From NCBI GenBank assembly GCA_016870355.1, contig VGBR01000008.1, positions 56,427-120,426 of the forward strand: DNA of 64,000 nucleotides, written 5' to 3'. The notes under the pieces are model-generated. The model saw nothing but the letters and a program-made list of their open reading frames with translations, made no database searches and was not told where the DNA came from. This stretch comes from Actinomycetota bacterium (GTDB lineage Bacteria > Actinomycetota > Acidimicrobiia > IMCC26256 > PALSA-555). The position numbers and the translations under genes were made by a program. Below are positions 47,975 through 57,544 of the stretch, in pieces. The first letter of the stretch is position 1; the number at the start of each line of letters is the position of its first letter.

Positions 47975-48777
47975 CCGACGCGCTCAGCGCTCGGCACGCG
48001 GAGGTCAAGCGGCTCCGCGCTCTGCTCCGTGATGCCAAGGCGCGCGAGGTCGAAGACGCCTTCGTCGTCGAGGGACCTCGCGCAGTCGAGGCCGCGCTCG
48101 ATCGGGGCGCCGACCTCGAGTCGGTCTACCTCGGGCTTGGGGCCTCGACTGCCTTCGCAACGCTGGTCGCACGACTCGACGGTGCGGGGATCCGACGCGC
48201 CGATCTGAAGGAAGGCGTGCTCGAGAAGATCGGCACCACGCGCACACCCCAGCCGATGCTTGCCGTTGCACGCGGGACCGTGCGGCCATTCACCGCAGCA
48301 GCCGGCAGCTCAATCATGGTCGTTGCGATCGGCGTCAGCGATCCGGGGAACTTGGGGACGATCATCCGAAGCGCGGAAGCGGCCGGGGCTGATGCCGTCG
48401 TGGCGTGCGGTGACGCCGTCGATCCGCGAAATCCCAAAGTGGTGCGCTCCTCTGCTGGTGCACTGTTCGGTGTGCCGGTGATGGACGCGACCGATCCGAT
48501 TCCTGTGCTCGAGGCACTTCGAACCGATGGTCGCCGTATCATCGGTGCTGCAGCGGAGGGCGGGGCTGCTCCTCACTCGGTCGATCTCGTTTCGCGCTGT
48601 GCGCTCATCGTCGGCAACGAGGCACGCGGACTGCCCAACGAGGTGGCGAGTCGGCTCGATCAACTGGTCTCGATCCCCATGGCAGCGGCCGCAGAGTCGT
48701 TGAATGTTGCGATGGCAACAACTGTTCTGCTGTTCGAGGCGGCTCGGCAACGGCATCTCTCCTTGGCGGAACGATGA
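47971..48777 (+). CDS. SpoU/TrmH family RNA 2'-O-methyltransferase
   Basis: The protein has 268 residues and starts at TTG overlapping the rplT stop (TTGA). An N-terminal L30e-like substrate-binding domain (about 1-105) precedes the knotted SPOUT domain. The SPOUT domain has the three SpoU motifs: [34 protein letters not shown] and [23 protein letters not shown]. The family methylates 2'-OH of rRNA or tRNA using SAM; the target base is not readable. It stands between rplT and pheS, a frequent place in bacteria. Confidence 0.93.
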   Translation: MTDALSARHAEVKRLRALLRDAKAREVEDAFVVEGPRAVEAALDRGADLESVYLGLGASTAFATLVARLDGAGIRRADLKEGVLEKIGTTRTPQPMLAVARGTVRPFTAAAGSSIMVVAIGVSDPGNLGTIIRSAEAAGADAVVACGDAVDPRNPKVVRSSAGALFGVPVMDATDPIPVLEALRTDGRRIIGAAAEGGAAPHSVDLVSRCALIVGNEARGLPNEVASRLDQLVSIPMAAAAESLNVAMATTVLLFEAARQRHLSLAER

Positions 48778-49823
48778 ACCTCGCCGACGCCCAGTCCCGC
48801 CTCGACGCGGCGTTGCAGGAGGCGCGTGCAACCATCGACGCTGCGGAGACCATGGATGCGCTCGACGAGGCCACGCGACGCTTCGTGGGGAAGCGCTCTC
48901 CCGCGGCGGAGATCAACGAGGCGATCAAGGGGATGGACCCGGCCGACCGTCCGGCTGTGGGTCAGGCCGTCGGCGCGTTCAAAGCGGAGATCGCCGCGCT
49001 CGAGGAGGAGCGTCGCGCCGCGCTCGCCGGTGATGACGAGTCTGCTGCGGCCGAGCACGAGCGCCTCGACCTCACGCTCGGAACCCACGGCGTGCGTCAC
49101 GGTCACTTGCATCTCGTGACCCAGATCCAACGCGAGCTCGAGGACATCTTCGTGGGGCTCGGCTACCGCATCGCCGAAGGGCCCGAGGTCGAAGACGACT
49201 GGCACAACTTCGAGGCGCTCAACATCCCGCCGGCCCATCCGGCCCGGTCGATGCAGGACACGATCTACGTGCGGCTCGGCACCGAGGAGCAGGTGATGCT
49301 GCGCACGCACACTTCCCCGGTGCAGATCCGCACGATGGAGACGCACGAGCCGCCGATCTACGTCGTGGCGCCGGGCAGGACGTATCGCAACGAGACGCTC
49401 GACGCCCGGCACTCACCGGTGTTCCACCAGATCGAGTGCCTCGCGGTCGATCGGAACCTGACGCTCGCCGACCTGTTCGGGACGATCGAGGTGTTCGTCC
49501 GTGAGCTCTTCGACGACGAGTCGGTGCGCACGCGCTTCCGGTCCGACTTCTTCCCATACACCGAGCCGTCCGCCGAGCTCGCGGTCAGCTGCGTGTTCTG
49601 CCGTGGCGACGGCTGCCGGGTCTGCTCGCACTCCGGGTGGATCGAGCTCGGTGGCTGCGGGATGGTCGATCCCAACGTGTTCGTGGCGGTGGGGTACGAC
49701 CCCGAGGAATGGCAGGGCTACGCGTTCGGCTTCGGGCTCGAGCGCTTGGCGATGATCCGCTACGGCATCGACGAGATCCGCACGTTCGTCGAGAACGACG
49801 TGCGTTTCCTGGCCCGGTACTGA
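48774..49823 (+). CDS. pheS: Phenylalanyl-tRNA synthetase alpha subunit
   Basis: The catalytic subunit has 349 residues. An N-terminal coiled-coil (about 1-90) is followed by the class II core with THGVRHGHLHLVTQIQRE, GYRIAEGPEVEDDWHNFEALNIP, motif 2 around RTHTSPVQIRTME and PGRTYRNETLDARHSPVFHQIE, and motif 3 GFGLERLAMIRYGI. The ATG overlaps the methyltransferase stop. pheT follows 15 bases later, and the two make the alpha2beta2 enzyme. Confidence 0.97.
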   Translation: MNLADAQSRLDAALQEARATIDAAETMDALDEATRRFVGKRSPAAEINEAIKGMDPADRPAVGQAVGAFKAEIAALEEERRAALAGDDESAAAEHERLDLTLGTHGVRHGHLHLVTQIQRELEDIFVGLGYRIAEGPEVEDDWHNFEALNIPPAHPARSMQDTIYVRLGTEEQVMLRTHTSPVQIRTMETHEPPIYVVAPGRTYRNETLDARHSPVFHQIECLAVDRNLTLADLFGTIEVFVRELFDDESVRTRFRSDFFPYTEPSAELAVSCVFCRGDGCRVCSHSGWIELGGCGMVDPNVFVAVGYDPEEWQGYAFGFGLERLAMIRYGIDEIRTFVENDVRFLARY

Positions 49824-49838
49824 TGAGGACGACCTGAC

Positions 49839-52199
49839 GTGCGCGTGCCGCTGTCGTGGATCCGTGACTTCACGCCGGTCGAAGCACCGGTCGACGAGCT
49901 CGTCGCGGCGCTGAACCAGCTCGGCCTCGAGGTCGAGGAAGTCGTCGAGCCTGGCCGCCAGATCGCCGGCGTGGTCGTGGCCGAGGTGCTCGAGGTCACA
50001 CCGCACCCCAACGCCGACAAGCTCACGTTGGTCGATATCCGTACAGGTGCCGGCGAGACGAGGGTCGTGTGCGGGGCGACCAACGTGGTCGCGGGGATGC
50101 ACGTCCCGTACGCCGGTGCCGGCGCGACGCTGCCCGGCGGCTTCACCTTGGAGCGTCGAAAGATCCGCGGTGAGGTCTCCGACGGGATGCTCTGCTCCGC
50201 GAAGGAGCTCGGCCTCAGCGATGACCACTCGGGCATCCTCGGGCTCGACGCGTCGACAGTTCCCGGCGCGGACGTACGCGACGTGCTCGGTCTCGACGAC
50301 GTCGTCTTCGATCTCTCCATCACGCCGAACCGTCCGGATGCGATGTGCATGATCGGTGTCGCACGCGAGCTGGCCGCGCACTTCGGGCTTCCGCTGGAGG
50401 TACCCGAGTCCTCGGTCAGTTCCGACGCCGCGGTTGGCCAGGACGTGACGGTGACGATCGACGCCCCCGACCGCTGTTGGTGGTTCCTGGCCTGGCCGAT
50501 GACCGTGACGATGGGCGCGTCGCCGGACTGGATGCAAAAGCGACTGGCGCTGGCGGGCATGCGCCCGATCAGCAACGTCGTCGACGTGACCAACTACGTG
50601 ATGCTCGAGCGCAACCAGCCGCTCCACGCGTTCGATCTTCAGCGCCTCGCTGGCCCGGGGATCATCGTGCGGCTCGCCAAGTCGCGGGAGAAGATGACCA
50701 CGCTCGATGACGTCGAGCGCACCTTCACCGACGAGGACCTGCTCGTGTGTGATGCGAACTCCGTGCCTCAGGGGATCGCCGGGATCATGGGTGGCCAGAC
50801 CTCGGAAGTGAGCGAGTCAACGACCGAGGTGCTCCTCGAAGCGGCGTACTTCGAGCGCATGGGGATCGCGAAGACCTCGAAGCGGCTGAAGCTGCGATCG
50901 GAGGCGAGTGCCCGATTCGAGCGCGGGACGGATCCCGATGGAGTGCTACGTCACATGACGCGCGGGGTCGAGCTCCTCATGGAGGTTGCCGGCGCGAAGC
51001 CCGCCAAGGAGCCGGTCGACGTCCGACCACACGCACCCGAGCGTCCCTCGATCACGGTTCGCACGAGCAAGGTGAACCGCGTGCTGGGCACCGAGCTGAC
51101 CGACGCGCAGGTGCTCGATGCCCTCGCGCCCCTCGGCATCGACGTGAAGGGCAAGGGCGACAAGATCACCGCGGTTCCACCGTCGTTCCGGCCTGACCTC
51201 GAGCGTGAGATCGACATGGTCGAGGAGATCGGTCGGCGCATCGGCTTCGAGAACATCGGGCGCACCGTGCCCAAGCCGCAAGAGCAGGTCGGCGGCCTCA
51301 CGCACGCCCAGCGAGACCGCCGGCTCGCGGCAGATGCGTTGGTGGGGGCCGGGCTGTTCGAGGCGATCACGCTTCCGCTCGTCCCTGCGACCGATGCCGA
51401 GAACATCGTGCTCGTCGCCAACCCGCTACGAGCCGAGGACGCTGCGCTCCGCACTGATCTGCTGTCGGGGTTGCTGCGCGCCGCGGCCACGAACCATGCG
51501 CGCGGGAACCCCGACATCGGTCTCTTCGAGATCGGTCGAGTGTTCCTCGCGTCCAACGAGCTGCTCCCGGAGGAGCCCGTACACGCCGCCGCAGTGCTCA
51601 GCGGAACGGTTCGACGCGGACCGGTCGAGGACGATCGCCCCGTCGACGTCTACGACGCAGTGGATGCACTCACGGTGCTGCTCGATGCGCTCGAGATCGC
51701 CGACCACCGCTTGGTTGCGTCGTCGCCCGCGGGATTGCACGGCGGCCGCACAGCGACCGTTGAGATCAGTGGACAGGCAGCTGGCTGGGTGGGGGAGGTT
51801 GCGAGCAACGTCGCTGCCGGCCACGAGATCGAAGGCCGCGTCGTCGGGTTTGAGGTCGACCTCGGCCAGATGCTCGACGCGCCGCGACGGGACCGCGCCT
51901 TTGTCACACCGTCGCCGTATCCGATCGCGAGCATCGACCTCGCCTTTGTCCTCGACGAGCGCGTGGCTGCTGCAGACGTCGTCGCCACCCTGCACGGCTC
52001 CGCTCCCGAGCTGCTCGAAGAGGTGAGCGTCTTCGACGAGTTCCGCTCAGGCGAGTTCGGTGCAACCAAGCGCAGTCTCGCCTTCCGACTCCGCTACCGA
52101 GCGCCCGATCGCACCCTCAAGGACGCCGAGCTCGACACCCTCCGCCAAGGCGCCATCACCGCTGTCCAGGAGGCCCACGAGGGCGACCTCCGCGGCTGA
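49839..52199 (+). CDS. pheT: Phenylalanyl-tRNA synthetase beta subunit
   Basis: The subunit has 786 residues, normal for the family. The domains in order are the N-terminal MRVPLSWIRDF, the EMAP-like tRNA-binding domain (about 40-150), the B3/B4 editing domain (about 215-380), the B5 domain, a catalytic-like core and the C-terminal FDX-ACB anticodon domain ending SLAFRLRYRAPDRTLKDAEL. It corrects mischarged Tyr-tRNA(Phe) and recognises tRNA-Phe. Start is GTG at 49839. A 49-base gap with an ArgR-like operator separates it from argC. Confidence 0.96.
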   Translation: MRVPLSWIRDFTPVEAPVDELVAALNQLGLEVEEVVEPGRQIAGVVVAEVLEVTPHPNADKLTLVDIRTGAGETRVVCGATNVVAGMHVPYAGAGATLPGGFTLERRKIRGEVSDGMLCSAKELGLSDDHSGILGLDASTVPGADVRDVLGLDDVVFDLSITPNRPDAMCMIGVARELAAHFGLPLEVPESSVSSDAAVGQDVTVTIDAPDRCWWFLAWPMTVTMGASPDWMQKRLALAGMRPISNVVDVTNYVMLERNQPLHAFDLQRLAGPGIIVRLAKSREKMTTLDDVERTFTDEDLLVCDANSVPQGIAGIMGGQTSEVSESTTEVLLEAAYFERMGIAKTSKRLKLRSEASARFERGTDPDGVLRHMTRGVELLMEVAGAKPAKEPVDVRPHAPERPSITVRTSKVNRVLGTELTDAQVLDALAPLGIDVKGKGDKITAVPPSFRPDLEREIDMVEEIGRRIGFENIGRTVPKPQEQVGGLTHAQRDRRLAADALVGAGLFEAITLPLVPATDAENIVLVANPLRAEDAALRTDLLSGLLRAAATNHARGNPDIGLFEIGRVFLASNELLPEEPVHAAAVLSGTVRRGPVEDDRPVDVYDAVDALTVLLDALEIADHRLVASSPAGLHGGRTATVEISGQAAGWVGEVASNVAAGHEIEGRVVGFEVDLGQMLDAPRRDRAFVTPSPYPIASIDLAFVLDERVAAADVVATLHGSAPELLEEVSVFDEFRSGEFGATKRSLAFRLRYRAPDRTLKDAELDTLRQGAITAVQEAHEGDLRG

Positions 52200-52214
52200 G
52201 CCGTTGCCGGGACC

Positions 52215-52248
52215 CGTTGCATATGCAGTCGGGTGTATAGTATGCAGC
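52215..52248 (+). promoter_or_regulatory. Arginine operon promoter with putative ArgR operator
   Basis: TATAGT (52236-52241) stands 7 bases before the argC ATG, a leaderless-type -10. The flanking sequence has two ARG-box-like palindromes, TTGCATATGCAG (52217-52228) and TGTATAGTATGCAG (52234-52247). They resemble the actinobacterial TGCAT...ATGCA boxes and overlap the -10. ArgR is encoded in the same operon, so arginine-dependent repression at this site is likely. It is an inference from pattern. Confidence 0.6.
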
Positions 52249-53286
52249 ATGGCGTATCGAGCGGCGATTCTCGGGGGATCGGGGTACCTCGGGGCTGAGG
52301 TGCTGCGGCTGCTGGCCGGGCACCCTGAGATCGAGGCCGTTCACGTGACGGCGGACGCCAACGTCGGTGCCAAGGTCGGCGACCTGTTCCCGTCGTTGTC
52401 GTGCGCCTACCCGATGCTCGAGTACTCGGCGGTGGAGCCCGCGAGCCTCGACGGCCTCGACCTCGTGTTCGTCGCCTTGCCCCACGGCGAGTCGCAGCGG
52501 GTGATCCCTGATCTCATCTCGCGCGTCGCTCACGTCGTCGATCTCGGTGCCGACTTCCGTCATCCGGAGGACACCTACATCGAGTGGTACGGCGGGAAGC
52601 ACTCGGCGCCTGAGCTGCTGACGAAGTTCGGGTACGGACTCCCCGAGCTGTACCGCGACGAGCTCGCGGGCGTCGCACACGTCGCCGCGCCAGGCTGCTA
52701 CCCGACGACGACGGCGCTCGCGCTCGCACCGCTGTTCGCGAACGGACTGGCGGAGCCCAACGGGGTCATCGTCGACGCCGTCTCCGGGGTGTCCGGACGC
52801 GGTCGTGGCCTGTCGGCGCCGAGCCTGTACTCCGAAGCCAACGAGAACGTGCAGGCCTACGGGTTGCTCGACCATCGCCACACCGGTGAGATTCAGCAGG
52901 TGCTCGGCAAGGTCGCGACCGATGACGTGCAGGTCCTCTTCACACCGCATCTCGTGCCGATGACGCGCGGCATCCTCGCAACTTGCTACGCACGTCCTGC
53001 AAAGCGCGGGCTGAGCACCGACGCTCTGCTCGCCCTGTACCGCGAGCACTACTCGGACGAGCCGTTCGTCGTTGTGTCCGACGGCCTGCCAGCGACGAAG
53101 GCGACGCTCGGTTCGAACTCGTGCCACGTCACCGTCCGCTACGACGAGCGCACGAACACGCTGCTGGCGTTGGGCGCGCTCGACAACCTGGTGAAGGGCG
53201 GCTCGGGCCAGGGGATCCAGGCCGCGAACCTCGTGCTGGGCCTACCTGAGACCACTGGCCTGCCGATCGTCGGGATGATGCCATGA
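52249..53286 (+). CDS. argC: N-acetyl-gamma-glutamyl-phosphate reductase
   Basis: The enzyme has 345 residues and reduces N-acetylglutamyl phosphate to the semialdehyde with NADPH. The dinucleotide loop ILGGSGYLGAEVLRLLAGHP is N-terminal, the catalytic Cys is in AAPGCYPTTTALAL (about residue 147), and GVSGRGRG and HTGEIQQV complete the active site. The ATG at 52249 is just after an ArgR-like operator. It opens the operon argC-J-B-D-F-R-G-H. Confidence 0.96.
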   Translation: MAYRAAILGGSGYLGAEVLRLLAGHPEIEAVHVTADANVGAKVGDLFPSLSCAYPMLEYSAVEPASLDGLDLVFVALPHGESQRVIPDLISRVAHVVDLGADFRHPEDTYIEWYGGKHSAPELLTKFGYGLPELYRDELAGVAHVAAPGCYPTTTALALAPLFANGLAEPNGVIVDAVSGVSGRGRGLSAPSLYSEANENVQAYGLLDHRHTGEIQQVLGKVATDDVQVLFTPHLVPMTRGILATCYARPAKRGLSTDALLALYREHYSDEPFVVVSDGLPATKATLGSNSCHVTVRYDERTNTLLALGALDNLVKGGSGQGIQAANLVLGLPETTGLPIVGMMP

Positions 53287-53299
53287 GGGGTTCAGGCAG

Positions 53300-54499
53300 A
53301 TGAGCGTGACCGCAGCGAAGGGCTTCGAAGCCAGTGGGGTTGCCTGTGGCATCAAGCCGTCGGGTGCGCCCGACCTCGCGCTCATCACCACCTCCGATCG
53401 CTGTGCCGTGAGCGCGGCGGGCGTCTTCACCCAGAACGTGGCGTGCGCCGCCCCGGTGCAGATCAGCCGGCGTCACCTCGAGGATGGCCGCGCCGCGGCG
53501 GTGGTGCTGAGCTCGGGCAACGCCAACGCCGCGACCGGTGAGCAAGGACGTCAAGACGCGCTGCGTATGTGTCAGCTCGCCGCCGAAGGGCTTGGATGCG
53601 ACACCGACGACGTGCTCGTGTGCTCGACCGGGCTCATCGGGATCCCGATGCCCATGGCCGCGCTCGAAGAGGGCGTCCCGAAGGCGGCCATCGCCGTCGC
53701 GGGCGGGTCCGAAGCCGGCGACGCCGCCGCGAGAGGGATCATGACGACCGACACCGTTTCAAAGCAGGCGGTGGCGACGGCGAGCCTCTCCGACGGCACG
53801 ACCATCACGGTCGGGGGCATGGCCAAGGGTGCGGCGATGCTCGCACCGAGCATGGCAACGATGCTCGCCGTGCTCACGACCGACGCCTCGATCGAGTCCG
53901 ATGTGCTCGGCGAAGCGCTCGTCGACGCCGTCGATGGGACGTTCAACGCGCTCGTCGTCGACGCCTGCACCAGTACCAACGACACGGTGCTTGTGCTGGC
54001 CAACGGTGCTGCTGGGAATGCGCTGATCGAAGACAGTGGTGCTGACCTCGACGCAGTTGCGTCCGCCATCACCTCCGTCTGCGACCAGCTCGCGGGCGCG
54101 ATGGCAAGTGACGCTGAAGGTGCGACCAAGCTCGTGACCCTCACGGTGACGGGAGCGCCATCGAACGACGACGCACGCAAGGCCGCCCGGAAGGTGGCGA
54201 GCAGCCAGCTCGTGCAGTGCTCGCTCTACGGGTGCGACCCGTATTGGGGCCGCATCATCTCGGAGCTGGGAACGAGCGGTGTGAAGTTCGATCCTGAGCA
54301 GGTGACCATCTCCTACAACGGCATGACCCCGTGCGTGAACGGGATCGCGGCGTCACACGATGAGGCTGCGCTCGCCAAGGAGATGGCTGGGCGCGACATC
54401 GAGATCACGTGCGATCTCCACGCGGGCGAGGGCACCGCCACCATGCGGTTCACCGACCTCACGCACGCGTACATCGACGAGAACACGGGCACGTCGTGA
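53300..54499 (+). CDS. argJ: Bifunctional glutamate N-acetyltransferase / amino-acid acetyltransferase ArgJ
   Basis: The protein has 399 residues and cleaves itself into two chains. The processing site is KGAAMLAPSMATMLA with the nucleophile Thr187. The oxyanion Thr pair is in VCSTGLIGIPMPM and TTDTVSKQA. It recycles the acetyl group from N-acetylornithine to glutamate, which makes arginine synthesis a cycle; many ArgJ also use acetyl-CoA. The stop overlaps the argB GTG. No separate argA is present in the window. Confidence 0.96.
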   Translation: MSVTAAKGFEASGVACGIKPSGAPDLALITTSDRCAVSAAGVFTQNVACAAPVQISRRHLEDGRAAAVVLSSGNANAATGEQGRQDALRMCQLAAEGLGCDTDDVLVCSTGLIGIPMPMAALEEGVPKAAIAVAGGSEAGDAAARGIMTTDTVSKQAVATASLSDGTTITVGGMAKGAAMLAPSMATMLAVLTTDASIESDVLGEALVDAVDGTFNALVVDACTSTNDTVLVLANGAAGNALIEDSGADLDAVASAITSVCDQLAGAMASDAEGATKLVTLTVTGAPSNDDARKAARKVASSQLVQCSLYGCDPYWGRIISELGTSGVKFDPEQVTISYNGMTPCVNGIAASHDEAALAKEMAGRDIEITCDLHAGEGTATMRFTDLTHAYIDENTGTS

Positions 54500-55365
54500 G
54501 TGATGATCCCCGCGCCCGCGACGCACACGCCAAGGCCGCGGTTCTGGCCGAGGCGTTGCCGTACATCCGCGAGTTCTCGGGCAAGACCGTCGTGATCAAG
54601 TACGGCGGCCATGCCATGGAGAACCCGGAGCTGGCCGAGCTCTTCGCCCAAGACGTGGTGCTCATGCGGCTCGTCGGCATGAACCCGGTCGTGGTCCACG
54701 GCGGGGGACCGCAGATCAGCGACCTCATGCGTCGGCTCGGCAAGGAGCCCGAGTTCGTCGACGGTCTGCGCGTCACCGACGCCGAAACGGTCGACATCGT
54801 CCAGATGGCCCTGATCGGCAAGATCAACCCGGAGATCGTGACGGCCGTGAACCAGCACGGCTCGTATGCCGTCGGCCTGTCAGGCGCCGACGCCGGCCTG
54901 ATCACGGTCGACCAGCGCGATGCCCGCCTCGGCTACGTGGGCGACGTCCGCACGATCAACCCGGCGATCCTCGAGCGCGTGCTCCGCGAGGAGCTCATCC
55001 CGATCGTGGCGACGGTGGGTGTCGACGACGACGGCCAGGCCTACAACGTGAACGCCGACACGGTCGCCGGTGCGATCGCGATCGCGCTCAACGCCGAGAA
55101 GCTCGTCTACCTCACCGATGTGGCGGGCGTGTACGAGGACTTCGGCGATGAGGGTTCGCTCATCGCCCAGACCGACGCGGCGGGGCTCGAGAAGCTCCTA
55201 GAGACGGACAAGGTGGGCGAGGGGATGATCCCGAAGCTCCGGTCGTGCGTCGACGCTCTGCGCGGCGGCGTGCACCGCGCCCACGTGCTCGACGGCCGCA
55301 TGCCCCACGCCCTGCTCCTCGAGTTCTTCACCCGTGAAGGCATCGGCACCATGGTGTCCCCATGA
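54496..55365 (+). CDS. argB: Acetylglutamate kinase
   Basis: The kinase has 289 residues and phosphorylates N-acetylglutamate. It contains VVIKYGGHAMENPEL, VVVHGGGPQISDLMRRLG, GLSGADAGLITV and YNVNADTVAGAIAIALNAEKLVYLTDVAGV. An N-terminal helix of the hexameric, arginine-inhibited type (HAKAAVLAEALPYIREFSGK) suggests feedback control by arginine. Start is GTG at 54496 overlapping argJ (GTGA); the stop overlaps the argD ATG. Confidence 0.96.
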   Translation: MSDDPRARDAHAKAAVLAEALPYIREFSGKTVVIKYGGHAMENPELAELFAQDVVLMRLVGMNPVVVHGGGPQISDLMRRLGKEPEFVDGLRVTDAETVDIVQMALIGKINPEIVTAVNQHGSYAVGLSGADAGLITVDQRDARLGYVGDVRTINPAILERVLREELIPIVATVGVDDDGQAYNVNADTVAGAIAIALNAEKLVYLTDVAGVYEDFGDEGSLIAQTDAAGLEKLLETDKVGEGMIPKLRSCVDALRGGVHRAHVLDGRMPHALLLEFFTREGIGTMVSP

Positions 55366-56630
55366 GCGATCCAACGCCTGCCAAGCACGAGGAGCGAGCG
55401 GCCGCGGGACGGGTATCCCGGCCCGCAGCGAGCGAGTCCATGTGGGAGGAGCTCAAGGCGCTCGACGGCGAGCACGTCATGCAGACGTACATGGGGCGCT
55501 TCGACGTGGCGTTCGTGCGCGGCGACGGCACGCGCCTGTGGGACTCCGACGGAAAGGAGTACCTGGACTTCCTCTGCGGCCTCGCGGTGGTGTCCCTCGG
55601 TCACGCTCATCCCGCGATCGCGGCCGCGATCGCGGATCAGGCTCAGACGCTGGTACACACTTCGAACTTCTTCCTGAATCCGTGGCAGCCGCGCCTCGCC
55701 GCCAAGATCGACGGCATGCTCGGCGGTGGGGGTCGCGTGTTCTGCGCGAACTCAGGCGCCGAAGCCAACGAGTGCGCGATCAAGCTCGCCCGCCGCTATG
55801 GGCAGACGAACGGCGGCCCTGAGCGCTTCCACATCCTGTCGGCGTACGGCTCGTTCCACGGGCGGACGCTCACGACGCTGGCGGCCACCGGTCAGCCACA
55901 GAAGCAGGAGACGTTCCAGCCTCTGCCCACCGGTTTCCGTCAGGTCGAGTACGCCGACATCGACGCGCTCGCCGCCGCGATGGACGAGCGGGTCTGCGCG
56001 GTGATGCTCGAGCCGGTGCTGGGCGAGGGCGGTGTCGTGCCCGCTCCGCCGGGATACCTCGAGGCCGTGCGCGACCTCTGCAACGAGCGCGAAGCGCTGC
56101 TGATCATCGACGAGGTGCAGACCGGGCTCGGACGAACGGGTCGTTGGTTCGGCTTCGAGCACGCGGAGATCGAGCCGGACGTTGTCACGATGGCCAAGGC
56201 GCTCGGCAACGGGGTGCCGATCGGCGCGTGCTGGGCGCGCGAGTCAGCCGCACATGCGCTGCGTCCGGGTGACCACGCGACGACCTTTGGCGGTCAGGCG
56301 CTCGCGGCGAGGGTGGCGCTCACGGTGCTCGAGGTCATGGAAGAGATCGATGCGCCCGGGCTGGCCGAGAAGGCTGGTGCGCGCTTGTCGTCCGGTCTCT
56401 CGATGCTGCCGGGCGTCGCAAGCGTGCGCGGGCACGGCCTCCTCCTCGGCGCGGAGCTAGACAGCGGAATCGACGCACCGCCGGTCGTGGCCGAGTGCCT
56501 CGATCGCGGGCTCGTCGTGAACGCGGTGACGCCCACCGCCGTACGACTGGCACCGCCGCTCACCGTGAGCGATGCCGAGATCGACGAGGCGCTCACGATC
56601 CTCGGTGCTGTTCTGGAGGCGTCACGATGA
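55362..56630 (+). CDS. argD: Acetylornithine aminotransferase
   Basis: This class III PLP transaminase has 422 residues from ATG 55362, which overlaps the argB stop. The conserved fold begins only near MWEELKALDGEHVMQTYMGRF, so ATG 55440 is an equally good start. The 26 extra residues are partly encoded by a palindromic repeat (55394-55436). Motifs: NSGAEANECAIKLAR, SFHGRTLTTLAATG, LLIIDEVQTGLGRTG and the PLP Lys in TMAKALGNGVPIGA. It converts the semialdehyde to N-acetylornithine, and also often serves lysine synthesis. Confidence 0.94.
   Translation: MSDPTPAKHEERAAAGRVSRPAASESMWEELKALDGEHVMQTYMGRFDVAFVRGDGTRLWDSDGKEYLDFLCGLAVVSLGHAHPAIAAAIADQAQTLVHTSNFFLNPWQPRLAAKIDGMLGGGGRVFCANSGAEANECAIKLARRYGQTNGGPERFHILSAYGSFHGRTLTTLAATGQPQKQETFQPLPTGFRQVEYADIDALAAAMDERVCAVMLEPVLGEGGVVPAPPGYLEAVRDLCNEREALLIIDEVQTGLGRTGRWFGFEHAEIEPDVVTMAKALGNGVPIGACWARESAAHALRPGDHATTFGGQALAARVALTVLEVMEEIDAPGLAEKAGARLSSGLSMLPGVASVRGHGLLLGAELDSGIDAPPVVAECLDRGLVVNAVTPTAVRLAPPLTVSDAEIDEALTILGAVLEASR
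55394..55436 (+). repeat. Palindromic repeat inside the 5' end of argD
   Basis: Arms GCGGGACGGG and CCCGGCCCGC with spacer TAT (55404-55426) form a 10-base stem with one mismatch. It is flanked by GAGCGAGCG on the left and AGCGAGCGAG on the right. Stem length, 3-base spacer and AGCGAGCG flank match the elements before pyrB and priA. Read in the argD frame it encodes residues such as AAAGRVSRPAA. Confidence 0.6.
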
Positions 56631-57544
56631 CGGCTGTCCACCACTTCCTCGAGGTCGACGACCTCGCGCCCAGTGCGCTCGAAGATCTGCTCGCGAAGGC
56701 GGCGGCATGGAAGAGCTCTCCCGCCGCGGTGCCGCATGCGTTGTCAGGACAAGGCGTCGCAATGCTGTTCGAGAAACCATCTGCTCGCACGCGCTCATCG
56801 ACCGAGATGGCTGTGCACACCCTCGATGGGCATCCCATCTACATCCGCGGCGAGGAAGTCGGCATCGACACCCGCGAGACCGCGGAGGACGTCACCCGCA
56901 CCCTGGCTTCGTACTGCACGTTGATCGCGGCGCGTGTCTTCGACCATCACCTACTCGAACGCATGGTCGCGGTCTCGCCTGTGCCCATCGTGAACCTGCT
57001 CTCGGATCGGGCGCATCCCTGTCAGGTGCTCGCCGACCTCTTGACCCTGCGCGAGGATCTGGGTTCGCTCGAAGGCCGCCGGCTCGCATACGTCGGTGAC
57101 GGCAACAACGTCGCCGCGTCGCTCGCGTTTGCCGCCGCGCTCTGCGGCCTGGAGCTCACGGTCGCGTCGCCGTCGGGCTACGAGCTCGACGACGACGTCG
57201 TGGATCGCGCCCGCAACCTCGGGGGAACAATCGAGCTCGTCGTGGATCCGCACGAAGCGGTGAAGGGTGCGGACGCCGTCTACACCGACGTCTGGACGTC
57301 CATGGGCCAAGAGGAGGAGACGCAGCAACGCAAGGTCGCGTTCGCGGGCTACTGCGTCGACGATGACTTGATGGCGACGGCGGGCGACCAGGCCGTCTTC
57401 CTCCACTGCCTGCCGGCCCACCGAGGCGAAGAGGTGAGCGAGAGCGTGCTCGAAGGGCCGCAGTCCGTCGTGTGGCGCCAAGCCGAGAACCGCATGCACG
57501 GGGTCCGTGCCCTGTTCACGATCCTGGTAGGAGCCGACGGATGA
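56627..57544 (+). CDS. argF: Ornithine carbamoyltransferase
   Basis: The enzyme has 305 residues and makes citrulline from ornithine and carbamoyl phosphate. The carbamoyl-phosphate loop is FEKPSARTRSSTEMAVHTLDG (shown in part; here Ala replaces the more usual Thr in STRTR). LSDRAHPCQVLADLLTL, VGDGNNVAASL, YTDVWTSMGQEEE and the ornithine-site HCLPAHRGEEV follow. The ATG overlaps the argD stop and its stop overlaps argR. It draws on the same carbamoyl phosphate as pyrB. Confidence 0.96.
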   Translation: MTAVHHFLEVDDLAPSALEDLLAKAAAWKSSPAAVPHALSGQGVAMLFEKPSARTRSSTEMAVHTLDGHPIYIRGEEVGIDTRETAEDVTRTLASYCTLIAARVFDHHLLERMVAVSPVPIVNLLSDRAHPCQVLADLLTLREDLGSLEGRRLAYVGDGNNVAASLAFAAALCGLELTVASPSGYELDDDVVDRARNLGGTIELVVDPHEAVKGADAVYTDVWTSMGQEEETQQRKVAFAGYCVDDDLMATAGDQAVFLHCLPAHRGEEVSESVLEGPQSVVWRQAENRMHGVRALFTILVGADG

